Positions 23,962-31,543 of a DNA stretch of 64,000 bases are shown here, piece by piece. The notes beneath the pieces are model-generated. The model made no database searches. It worked only from the letters and a program-made list of their open reading frames with translations, and was not told where the DNA came from. Made by a program: the position numbers and the translations under genes. The DNA comes from CAYFHQ01 sp964342805 (GTDB lineage Bacteria > Bacillota > Clostridia > Peptostreptococcales > Acidaminobacteraceae), in NCBI GenBank assembly GCA_964342805.1, contig CAYFHQ010000011.1:1-64000 (forward strand), read 5' to 3'. The stretch's first letter is position 1. Each line of letters opens with the position of its first letter.

Positions 23962-24135
23962 TTTTATCTGAGAGTTTCCCTACCCGATCACAGGGTAAGT
24001 TGCTTCTTCGATGGCCAACCGGTGGCTCTCTCCAGGGGTGTGTCTGAACCATTGTCCCTGACCTGAGAGTTTCGCATTGGGCTGCAATCCCAACACTTGC
24101 TCCTGCGGTAGCTTTCGCTTCTTCAATGAATCGTC
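23953..24135 (-). ncRNA. Tandem glycine riboswitch
   Basis: Minus strand. Aptamer 2 is canonical: CTGGAGAGAGCCACCGG, ATCGAAGAAGCAA, then GGGAAACTCTCAG and ATAAAAGGACAGG. Aptamer 1 lies just upstream with AGCGAAAGCTACCGCAGGAGCAAG and GCGAAACTCTCAGG; its 5' GGAGAG strand is degenerate. Glycine riboswitches normally activate gcv or glycine-transport genes. Here only a terminator and about 80 bases of non-coding sequence follow before a second terminator, so it seems to be an orphan. Confidence 0.88.
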
Positions 24136-24157
24136 ATCCACGCCATATGCGATTAGT

Positions 24158-24239
24158 ACTTCACAGGCATCATAACATTTATGGGTTTTGTCCGTCAATA
24201 GATTTTTCATCCCATTAAAACATTCGATGCCTGTGAAGT
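24158..24239. repeat. 82-bp inverted-repeat element (14-bp perfect arms)
   Basis: ACTTCACAGGCATC (24158-24171) and GATGCCTGTGAAGT (24226-24239) are perfectly complementary; ATGGG/CCCAT can pair further inside. The element lies between the chemoreceptor stop and the riboswitch. There is no T-run, so it is not an ordinary terminator. Confidence 0.65.
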
Positions 24240-24266
24240 TCACATCAACTTTTTAAATGCAGAATC

Positions 24267-26336
24267 CTATACCTTGAATACCTCAATCTGCTTGTTCAGT
24301 TCTGCTGAAAGTTCATTGAGGCGTTCTGCATTTCGGGCTACTTCCTCAATGGCCTTTGTCTGCTCGTCCATGGAATAGGACACTTGTTCTGTGGCAGCTG
24401 CAGTTTCCTCAGACACAGAAGATATGTTGTTGACCACGTTGACAATTTCATTCTTGTTGTCTGACAGGCCATTCAACTCTGACGTAACCACTTCGATAAT
24501 AGAGGTAATCCCGTCCACAGACTCATTTATACTATTGAAAGCCTTGGTGACATTGGTCACGGCCTCATTTTGCTCTGAGGAAATTTCATTGACCTCATTC
24601 ATGATGGCCACTGTGTCCTTGGACTCTTGCTGAATACTGAGGACAATGTCCCGGATTTCGCTCGTCGCCTTGCCGGAGTCCTCTGCCAGTTTCCGGATTT
24701 CGTCAGCAACCACTGCAAAACCTCGTCCAGCTTCGCCGGCTCTTGCCGCCTCTATGGACGCATTGAGGGCCAGGAGGTTGGTCTGGTCAGCAATAGAAGC
24801 AATGGTTCCAATAATATTAGTAATGGCATTGGCCCGTTCTTCCAAGCTTTCAACGGCCCCAACAACCTTCACATTGGACGCCTGGCTTATGGAGGACTTT
24901 TCCTTGAGGTTCTCAAGGACCTCTAGGCCTGCTTCATTGGTTGCCTTGGCCACGCCAGCCTTTTCCTTCATGGCCTGGCTATTGGTCATGAGGGAATTAA
25001 ACTTGACGTCGATTTCATGGGCCACATGGGCACCATTTTCCCCGTCCCTGGCCAGGTCCTGTGTACCTGTTGCGATCTCTTGAACCGTTGTTGCCACCTG
25101 GTCCACCGTGGCATTGGTTTCCTCTGCCATGGAAGCCAGTGTGGACGCCGCGTCCAGCATTTCTCTGGAAACCCCACTGGTCTCCTGGATGAGTCCCCGT
25201 ACCGTCCGGGTCATGTCATTGAGGCTGGAAGCCAGGTCCAGGGTCTCGTCCTTGGTCTTCACTTCCACTTGGACGGTAAAATCACCATTCTTAATCCGCT
25301 CTGTTGCGTCGACCACCTTCAAGATCGGCTTGCTGATCCCATTACCAACCAGGTTGGACATAAAGGCTGCAATGATCAGGGCGGCCAGAGTGATCCCGCC
25401 TAAGAACATCAAGATCATTTGCAGGAGGGCCAGAACTTCATTCTCTGGAATACTGGAAGCCACAATCCAGCCATTATTCAGGTGACTAAAGGCAGACAAG
25501 ACCCCTGCGCCATCCTGCCGCTTATATGTAGTAAATCCACTTTCCTTGCTGTTAAACTCCTTGAGGAGACTCTCAAAGTTCCCCACCTCCAGCATGTTAG
25601 TCCCCAGTTCCACCGTTGGGTGGACAATGGTTCTACCGTCTGGATGGATCATATACAGGTAGCCTGTTTCAAAGAGTCTGACATCGTCCAGGGTCTTTTG
25701 AACGTCGTCCAAGTAGAGGTCCATCCCCACCATGGCTATGGCCTTGCCGTCCACAATGACTGGGGTTACGTAAGAAGTAATGTAACCACCTGCAGCCGAC
25801 TCATAGGGGAAGGTCCACAGGGTCTTTTGGTTGTCTATGGGCTCGTTGTACCACTCATGGTATTCGTCGTAGTAGTCCATTCCGAAAGAGTCTTGGAGTT
25901 CAAAACTACCATCGTCCATTTCCAGCATCCATATATCCACTTCCTGCTTGAACATGTCCGTATTGAAATAGGCATAAATGGACCGGGTAAGGTCAGTGTT
26001 TTCCCCCATGAGGGCGTACCTTTTGACCAGGTCTTTCTTATAGTCCTGCAAGTACTGCTTGTCCCGCATGGCTCTTTGGACATCCACGTCTGCCTTAATC
26101 TCATTGACCATGATACTCACGGCTGATTCAATGTTGGAGAATTCCTGTTGAAACTGGTTTACATACCCTTGAACCTGATCAGAGGCCTTGTTCCTCGACT
26201 CCTCGCTGACATTTTGATTGATCAGGAATCCCACTACCCCTGCAATCAAAATGGCAAGAATTAAGTTTGTTGCGATGATTGCCAGCATGATTTTCCGAGA
26301 AATCTTCCCGGTCAATCCCCTAGACTTTTTCTTCAT
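24267..26336 (-). CDS. Methyl-accepting chemotaxis protein with dCache sensor
   Basis: 689 residues from ATG 26336 (AAAGGGG upstream). TM1 at about 12-38; a large extracytoplasmic double-Cache domain (about 45-305) containing IYAYFNTDMFKQEVDIWM and AMVGMDLYLDDVQKTL; TM2 at about 308-335; a HAMP domain; then a long cytoplasmic signalling helix pair with the conserved tip QTNLLALNASIEAARAGEAG. It carries environmental signals to CheA/CheW to bias motility. dCache sensors often bind amino acids or other small carboxylates; the ligand cannot be told. No flagellar or che genes are in the window. Monocistronic. Confidence 0.95.
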   Translation of the reverse strand: MKKKSRGLTGKISRKIMLAIIATNLILAILIAGVVGFLINQNVSEESRNKASDQVQGYVNQFQQEFSNIESAVSIMVNEIKADVDVQRAMRDKQYLQDYKKDLVKRYALMGENTDLTRSIYAYFNTDMFKQEVDIWMLEMDDGSFELQDSFGMDYYDEYHEWYNEPIDNQKTLWTFPYESAAGGYITSYVTPVIVDGKAIAMVGMDLYLDDVQKTLDDVRLFETGYLYMIHPDGRTIVHPTVELGTNMLEVGNFESLLKEFNSKESGFTTYKRQDGAGVLSAFSHLNNGWIVASSIPENEVLALLQMILMFLGGITLAALIIAAFMSNLVGNGISKPILKVVDATERIKNGDFTVQVEVKTKDETLDLASSLNDMTRTVRGLIQETSGVSREMLDAASTLASMAEETNATVDQVATTVQEIATGTQDLARDGENGAHVAHEIDVKFNSLMTNSQAMKEKAGVAKATNEAGLEVLENLKEKSSISQASNVKVVGAVESLEERANAITNIIGTIASIADQTNLLALNASIEAARAGEAGRGFAVVADEIRKLAEDSGKATSEIRDIVLSIQQESKDTVAIMNEVNEISSEQNEAVTNVTKAFNSINESVDGITSIIEVVTSELNGLSDNKNEIVNVVNNISSVSEETAAATEQVSYSMDEQTKAIEEVARNAERLNELSAELNKQIEVFKV

Positions 26337-26399
26337 GTTTGCCCCTTTCAAATCCACCATAGCTTTTTACTCACACCTATTCTTTGTACCCAAACACAT

Positions 26400-26422
26400 G
26401 TGTGTTAACCCACTTAACACAC
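26400..26422. promoter_or_regulatory. Inverted repeat upstream of the chemoreceptor gene
   Basis: GTGTGTTAA (26400-26408) and TTAACACAC (26414-26422), perfect 9-bp arms with a 5-base centre, 64 bases before the start codon; a possible operator. Confidence 0.5.
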
Positions 26423-26426
26423 AAAT

Positions 26427-26462
26427 AACACCTAGGGAACAAGCACTTGTTCCTTAGGTGTT
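26427..26462. terminator. Terminator after the flotillin operon
   Basis: AACACCTAGGGAACAAG and CTTGTTCCTTAGGTGTT form a 17-bp stem with one mismatch and a 2-base loop. It lies about 95 bases after the flotillin stop. Confidence 0.75.
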
Positions 26463-26556
26463 TTTATGTTTTTAGATCCAAAGTTATATATGGTCAAAGG
26501 TCGAAACTGCTGTCTTACCCAGGAGTATGTCTGTGTTTCGACCTGAACCAACTTGA

Positions 26557-28068
26557 TTACAGGTCGTCAGAAGTCCCTTGACCTTGTAGGGCCCCAGCAA
26601 TCTGATTCACAATATCCGCTGGCACTTCAACCGTTCCAGCGTCACTCTTACCACCGGCAAATCCCTTAAGGGTGTCCACCAGGTCAATACCTGTCAGGGC
26701 ATTCACGGTTTCAGGCAGCTGGCTGACCATGTCTGTCACATAGCCTGTTACCTTGGCTGCGCCCCCCTTGCCCTCGGAACCACCATTGTCCACAATGACG
26801 ATCTTCTCTGTCTGTGTGAGTGGTGCTGCCATACTCTCTGCAATGTCTGGTAGCTTTTCCACAAGCATCTGGATAACGGCTGCCTCGTTGTACTGCTTGA
26901 AGGCCTCTGCCTTTTCCTTCATGGCTTCGGCTTCCGCCATACCCTTGGCCTTGATGGCCTCGGCTTCTGCATTACCCTTCACTCGAATGGCTTCGGCCTC
27001 TGCAAGACCCTGGCGCTTAATGGACTCCGCCTCAGCTTCTGCTCTGGCAATGTCCTGGTAGCGCTTGGCGTCTGCTTCCTTCATTTCACGGTATAAAGAA
27101 GCATCCGCGTCCTTCTTGATGGTCGCTTCCAGTTCCTTTTCACGGCGGATAGCGTCTTTTTCAGCCAGGTCAATCTGCTTGTCCTTACGTACCGACTCTA
27201 CAGCCAACTCGGTTTCAACAACACTACGCTTTTCACGGTTTTCTTCAATCTGATAGGACAAGTCTGCCTTGGCCTTGGCAGTTTCCTGCTCGGACCGGTA
27301 TGACTGGACCTTCAGAGACTTTTCTTTTTCATATTGGGCAATTTCCGTTTCTGCACCAATCTCTGCTTGACGGGCTTGCTGGGTCGCAGCAGCCGTTTGA
27401 ATACGGGAGTCCCGCTCTGCTTCTGCTGTACGGATGTCCATTTCAGCCTTGGCCTGGGCCTCAGCAATGGTTGCGTCCCGCTTTACCTCAGCAATACGCT
27501 TTTTACCTAGGGATACCAGGTACTCATTGTCATCGTTAATGTCTTTCAGGGTAAAGGACTTGATTTCAATACCCATTTCAGCCAGGTCCGCTGCTGCAAC
27601 CCCCTGAACCTCTGCTGCAAACCGCTCACGGTCCTTGTAGATTTCTTCCACAGTCAGCTTGGAGATAATCTCACGGAGCTTACCTTCCAGCACGTCCTTG
27701 GCTGTGTGTTTGATCTTCTGGATGGTCATGTCTTCCTTGCCCGTGTTAAACTGCTCCATGGCAGTATAAATGGACGTTTCGTCAGACTTGACTTTCAGTA
27801 CCGTAACACCGTCAACGTTAATGTCTACGCCGTTTTCAGTGAGGGCCTTCTCCGTACCGACTTCAATGATCATATTCTCCAGGGAGATCACGTCAATCCG
27901 CTCGATCACTGGAAGCACCAATCCACCGCCACCGGTGATTACCCGCTTCTTACGGCCTGTAACCACAATGGCCTTGTCCTGGGGAGCCTTTCTCCACATG
28001 GACAACAATGCAACGAGGAGTAACAAAATGACTACTGCTATTGCCCCGCCGATATACATTCCCATCAT
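26557..28068 (-). CDS. floT: Flotillin-like protein (FloT/YuaG)
   Basis: About 503 residues from ATG 28068 (AGGAAGAGG upstream); a GTG at 28086 is possible. An N-terminal hydrophobic anchor (about 3-25), an SPFH domain (about 30-190, KAIVVTGRKKRVITGGGGLVLP), then a long Ala/Glu/Lys-rich coiled coil (about 190-390) with repeated AEAEAIKAKG-type heptads, and a flexible C-terminus. Flotillins organise membrane microdomains and recruit signalling and secretion proteins. The gene follows an NfeD-like gene as in the yuaF-floT-yuaI operon of Bacillus, which supports the assignment. Confidence 0.93.
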   Translation of the reverse strand: MMGMYIGGAIAVVILLLLVALLSMWRKAPQDKAIVVTGRKKRVITGGGGLVLPVIERIDVISLENMIIEVGTEKALTENGVDINVDGVTVLKVKSDETSIYTAMEQFNTGKEDMTIQKIKHTAKDVLEGKLREIISKLTVEEIYKDRERFAAEVQGVAAADLAEMGIEIKSFTLKDINDDNEYLVSLGKKRIAEVKRDATIAEAQAKAEMDIRTAEAERDSRIQTAAATQQARQAEIGAETEIAQYEKEKSLKVQSYRSEQETAKAKADLSYQIEENREKRSVVETELAVESVRKDKQIDLAEKDAIRREKELEATIKKDADASLYREMKEADAKRYQDIARAEAEAESIKRQGLAEAEAIRVKGNAEAEAIKAKGMAEAEAMKEKAEAFKQYNEAAVIQMLVEKLPDIAESMAAPLTQTEKIVIVDNGGSEGKGGAAKVTGYVTDMVSQLPETVNALTGIDLVDTLKGFAGGKSDAGTVEVPADIVNQIAGALQGQGTSDDL

Positions 28069-28150
28069 ATTCCTCTTCCTTTCCACTTTGTCTCTTCTAT
28101 ATGAAAGCCAAAGGCTTTACACTCTTTTACCGATGCGCCCGCACACCCAC

Positions 28151-28690
28151 TTAACTGGGGCCTGGACCTGGCTCTACGTAATACACGTTGTCTTCAATGT
28201 GACGGATGTAGACCGACGTTCCTGCTGGAATATAAGACCCATCCATGCTTTTGGCAGGAGACCGGTACATGTTGCCCTTGTTCTCATATTTAATACTGCC
28301 AAAAGAACCTTCCATAATAGACTCTGAGACCACTGCGTCCATACCAATAAACTCTTCTCTCCTGGATGAACTGGTGTTTTCCATGGCCTTAAGTTTTTTA
28401 AAGACCAGGTTGTACATGACAGCACCCACAGCAAAGGCGTTGAGCAGGGCGGCTGCCACGGTGAGTATACGGCCAAAACCACTGGCGGTCATGAGCCAAC
28501 CCACACCACCGAAAACGGTGATAAAGGGCAGTAGGACTATGGGTTTGAGGGGGATAAAAAACAAGTCCGGTAGGTCAATCTCCTCAAAATGGGCCTCAAA
28601 GCCCTCGATTTCAAGAATGGAACCTAAAACCGTGGTTAAAAAGGTAAAAAATAAGCCTGTAAAGAAAACAGCACTATAAAATGTGGTCAT
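28151..28690 (-). CDS. NfeD-like membrane protein (YuaF-like)
   Basis: 179 residues. Three or four hydrophobic helices (about 4-24, 47-66, 72-95) and a C-terminal soluble OB-like domain (about 115-179) with GMDAVVSESIMEGSFGSIKYE and SYIPAGTSVYIRHIEDNVYYVEP. This is the NfeD plan; NfeD proteins are partners of flotillin/SPFH proteins. GGAGGGG before the start, and flotillin begins 82 bases after the stop, so both are one operon. The promoter has an extended -10 (TGTTATACT, 28752-28760). Confidence 0.85.
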   Translation of the reverse strand: MTTFYSAVFFTGLFFTFLTTVLGSILEIEGFEAHFEEIDLPDLFFIPLKPIVLLPFITVFGGVGWLMTASGFGRILTVAAALLNAFAVGAVMYNLVFKKLKAMENTSSSRREEFIGMDAVVSESIMEGSFGSIKYENKGNMYRSPAKSMDGSYIPAGTSVYIRHIEDNVYYVEPGPGPS

Positions 28691-28751
28691 TCCTACCCCT
28701 CCGATCGGATTTTGACTTCACTGACAATATGTTACAAGTGATTCCGTTGAC

Positions 28752-28760
28752 AGTATAACA
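28752..28760 (-). promoter_or_regulatory. Extended -10 promoter of the NfeD-flotillin operon
   Basis: Minus strand TGTTATACT; no convincing -35, which is usual for extended -10 promoters. The leader is about 55 bases. Confidence 0.45.
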
Positions 28761-28951
28761 TGATTAACAGGTTTGGAATACTACAGTTCCGTTGCAAAAT
28801 ATTAGGAAAGTCTTAAAGGCGCCTTCATCCTTGTTGAAGTTTGTCGAATGCTGTCGTAGACTGACTTTCAGCCCTTGTCACCCATGGACATTTTGCAAGG
28901 GATTACCCAGTGGATATTTCGGGTATGAGTAGAATGAAAAGAGGTGGTCCC

Positions 28952-29098
28952 ATGGATAAGCGGAATGAACTCACTCCAGAAGAAAAGAAAAAGTTAGCCG
29001 AACAATTCCTCAAAACCACAGAATCCAAACTGAGAAAAGAAGAGAAGTCCACCTGGATGATCAAGGACCATGATCATTTGTTCCAGTGTGAAAAGTAG
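28952..29098 (+). CDS. Small charged protein, hypothetical
   Basis: 48 residues from ATG 28952, preceded by GAGGTGG. Highly charged and helical: LTPEEKKKLAEQFLKTTESK. It ends with IKDHDHLFQCEK, with two His and one Cys. A terminator follows (29171-29209), so it is probably a real, independently transcribed small gene. No family recognised. Confidence 0.55.
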   Translation: MDKRNELTPEEKKKLAEQFLKTTESKLRKEEKSTWMIKDHDHLFQCEK

Positions 29099-29170
29099 TA
29101 GGCTAGGGTGACCTTTAAACCCTGCACTTTTGGGTTTTCATAGATTTTGAAGCCCAATCACAAACGCAAA

Positions 29171-29209
29171 AAAGACCCAGCATTTCCGATTTGGAAGAGC
29201 TGGGTCTTT
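29171..29209. terminator. Terminator after the 48-residue gene
   Basis: AAAGACCCAGC and GCTGGGTCTTT with inner TTCC/GGAA; A- and T-runs on both flanks, so it may also end the PadR operon on the other strand. Confidence 0.8.
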
Positions 29210-29264
29210 CATTGTTCTGGGTTTATGTAGTTCAGGCTTTGTTTTGACCCTGTTCAGGATTCAC

Positions 29265-29960
29265 TTACCCGCCCACATGGTCAGGCTTCAAATCCACAAG
29301 TCGCCTGGACTCCCGGATGGTAATTATACCTTCCTCAACTTGGCCGATCAATGACTTGATGGTTGTGTATTCCTCCTTGGTCAGGGTTAGGCGAAAGTAG
29401 GCCTTGCCCGTATTAAACTCCCCTGCTATTTGGCCGTCTCTTCGGGGGATAAACTGTACCTTTTTGAGCTGGTCATAGGGAATTACCGTGAGGTTACTCA
29501 AAAGGAAGCCTTGCTCGAAGACCATGGACCCATGCCTTCTGGCTAGACGACCCTCCACCAGGAAAACGACTACGAGTAGGGCCAGTAATCCCAGGAGAAT
29601 GTAAAGGCCGGTTAGAGGAATGTCCTCTCCCACCAAGATAATGTACTGGAAGGGTAAGAGGATAAAAGGAGCCAGACCGTTGAAGCCCATGGTCCAGTTG
29701 AGTCCTCCATTTTTGTAGGCAGTGGAAAAGTAGAAGGTTCCCTCTGTCAGCTCCTGATACTGGTCCAGGAGGTCTCCCTGTCTTTTTCGGAAGTCCACAT
29801 AAAGGGCCACTGCGACAAGGCCGTAGAGGCCCGTAATGAAGATCCCACTGACACCGGCAAAGAAGCTAAAGACCATCATGGACGCTAAAATGCCGTAAGC
29901 GATCCATTTCAGGTGCTTGTGGTAGGTTTTCTGTTGGTCAATGATCTGTTTCACGTCCAT
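29265..29960 (-). CDS. Membrane protein of PadR operon, PH-like C-terminal domain
   Basis: 231 residues. Four hydrophobic helices in two pairs (about 18-55 and 98-135) and a soluble C-terminal region (about 140-225) with a strand pattern VFEQGFLLSNLTVIPYDQLKKVQFIPRR that resembles bacterial PH-like domains of membrane proteins. Function unknown. The start is one base after the previous stop (TAA G ATG), so it is cotranscribed with the HAAS-domain gene and padR. Confidence 0.75.
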   Translation of the reverse strand: MDVKQIIDQQKTYHKHLKWIAYGILASMMVFSFFAGVSGIFITGLYGLVAVALYVDFRKRQGDLLDQYQELTEGTFYFSTAYKNGGLNWTMGFNGLAPFILLPFQYIILVGEDIPLTGLYILLGLLALLVVVFLVEGRLARRHGSMVFEQGFLLSNLTVIPYDQLKKVQFIPRRDGQIAGEFNTGKAYFRLTLTKEEYTTIKSLIGQVEEGIITIRESRRLVDLKPDHVGG

Positions 29961-29961
29961 C

Positions 29962-30837
29962 TTAGACCAGCTTTCTCAGCAGGGGGGCCACAAGGGATTG
30001 TTGCTTGCCACTGACAGGTATGCCAGAGGTAACGGGCATGCCCAAACCGTTGCGCAAAACCAGCTTGTAGACGGCCTCATTCTTTCTATGCTCCTTGCGC
30101 CACTGGACGTCCATAATGGTGGCCCAGGAAAGAAACTTGCCCTTAATCACTAATCCGTCCTCCACAATGATGTACTTGGGAATCCGGAACTTCTCCCCAT
30201 AGAAAAAGAAGAAGATGGCTGCCAGGAAGGCGCCGAAGGTCATAAAGCCTGCGACCAGTTCTGTAGCTGACCTTGCCTCATAGGCAAAGAGAAACATAAA
30301 GATAAAGACCACTGGGGAAAACAGGGCTCCAATGACGATGTACTCCCACCGGATGGTCGACTTGACTGGCCAAATAATCAGGAGGGGACGGCTGTCCAGG
30401 TCAAACAACTTAGCTGACCGGTCTGCCATGAGGCTGGCTGTTCCCGATAGCTGGGTGATGATGAAAAAGACCACCAGGGGTAGGACAAAAAGAGACGTGG
30501 TTTCAGAGTCAAATCCTTGCCCCATGATCATAAGTCCCATCATAGCAAGCATGGACAAAACACTGAGGACTTTGAAGCCCCAGAGCATGTAGCGTCGCTT
30601 TTTCATGAGGTCATAGTCTGTAAAGGAGAAGCCGATCTCTGAGGGGTCTCCCATTTGAAACAAGGCCTTGCCGATGGCCTCGTCAGGGCCATAGCCGCCT
30701 TCCACATAGTCCTCCACCAGGCACTGAATGTGCTCTCTCAGTTCTTCCTCAATATGCTGGGCTTCTGCTTGGGTATGGACCTGCATGGTGACCAGTTCTA
30801 TAAAACGTTCAATCCGTTTATCTTTTATGTAAGTCAT
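29962..30837 (-). CDS. PadR-associated membrane protein with HAAS-type N-terminal domain
   Basis: 291 residues from ATG 30837, two bases after the padR stop; a longer frame overlaps padR. The first 75 residues form the helical domain seen in proteins encoded next to PadR regulators (EAQHIEEELREHIQCLVEDYVEGGYGPDEAIGKAL...MGDPSEIG). Four hydrophobic helices follow and the C-terminus (about 215-291) has the same PH-like pattern as the next gene (IIVEDGLVIKGKFLSWATI). Likely controls membrane or envelope functions; the precise role is unknown. Confidence 0.8.
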   Translation of the reverse strand: MTYIKDKRIERFIELVTMQVHTQAEAQHIEEELREHIQCLVEDYVEGGYGPDEAIGKALFQMGDPSEIGFSFTDYDLMKKRRYMLWGFKVLSVLSMLAMMGLMIMGQGFDSETTSLFVLPLVVFFIITQLSGTASLMADRSAKLFDLDSRPLLIIWPVKSTIRWEYIVIGALFSPVVFIFMFLFAYEARSATELVAGFMTFGAFLAAIFFFFYGEKFRIPKYIIVEDGLVIKGKFLSWATIMDVQWRKEHRKNEAVYKLVLRNGLGMPVTSGIPVSGKQQSLVAPLLRKLV

Positions 30838-30838
30838 T

Positions 30839-31165
30839 TTAGGCCTCACTTCCCAGCAGGCCATTGAGGGCACCACTAAAGAGCTTCCATTCTTCTGCCT
30901 TGGTCTCAAGGGCACCTAGGCCCCCTTCTGTAATCCGGTAGTACTTTCTCTTCCGTCCCGTTTCAGGTTGTTCCCAGTAGGACTGAATGTGACCCTTCTT
31001 CTCTAAGGCATGGAGAATGGGGTAAAGGGTTCCCTCTTTAAATTGAAAAGTTCCTTTTGACATGAGTTCAAAGTTTTTGATCATACCATAGCCATACATG
31101 GGCTCTCGTTTAAGCATGTTGAGGATCATTAGCTCTGTTGTTCCCTTGAGTAGTTCTTTATTCAT
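30839..31165 (-). CDS. PadR-family transcriptional regulator
   Basis: 108 residues. Winged helix of PadR proteins: ELMILNMLKREPMYGYGMIKNF, then FKEGTLYPILHALEKKGHI and GRKRKYYRITEGG. PadR repressors respond to small molecules or stress, and this one probably represses its own operon (padR plus two membrane-protein genes). A perfect palindrome CATCGGAATCCGATG lies 150 bases upstream. Confidence 0.92.
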   Translation of the reverse strand: MNKELLKGTTELMILNMLKREPMYGYGMIKNFELMSKGTFQFKEGTLYPILHALEKKGHIQSYWEQPETGRKRKYYRITEGGLGALETKAEEWKLFSGALNGLLGSEA

Positions 31166-31316
31166 TGGTTCCCCTATTTCCTATGATTTGCTTTGGTCTT
31201 GCATAAATCCCTTCACAGCTATAGTAGCCTGCCCTAGGGGCATTACGAAGACTCTTGGCAGTTATTCACTTTCAAAAATATGTGTTTCCCTATATACTAT
31301 ACCTAGTCACCCTATA

Positions 31317-31331
31317 CATCGGAATCCGATG
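31317..31331. promoter_or_regulatory. Palindrome in the padR-prfC intergenic region
   Basis: CATCGG-AAT-CCGATG. On the minus strand it overlaps a weak -35 (TTCCGA) followed 17 bases later by TATAGT, so it may be the PadR operator. The 378-base region 31166-31543 otherwise holds only this and the prfC promoter. Confidence 0.45.
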
Positions 31332-31400
31332 CATAGCTACACAAAGTATGTTAGCACAGGTTTTTCCATTTGTAAAGAAGTTCCTGTCACTGGCTTCCAG

Positions 31401-31429
31401 TTGACATTCCCAGCGTTTCGCTATAACAT
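31401..31429 (+). promoter_or_regulatory. prfC promoter
   Basis: TTGACA (31401-31406), 17 bases, TAACAT (31424-31429); leader of about 105 bases before the ATG. Confidence 0.65.
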
Positions 31430-31543
31430 TTATAAGGTTACGCAAATTGGATTACATAGGTCTGCTGGTGGGGTTACGCAAGGGCGCATCTGCCAAAGGC
31501 CTTGATACTGTATAAGAAGTAGCAATGGTTAGGAAGGGTTATT

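Noticed and set aside
23980..24243. 87-residue minus-strand frame over the glycine riboswitch and inverted repeat
   Set aside because: It covers conserved aptamer sequence and lacks a ribosome binding site; the RNA explains the conservation.
25419..26126. 235-residue plus-strand frame opposite the chemoreceptor
   Set aside because: Mirror of the sensor-domain coding region; no start signals.
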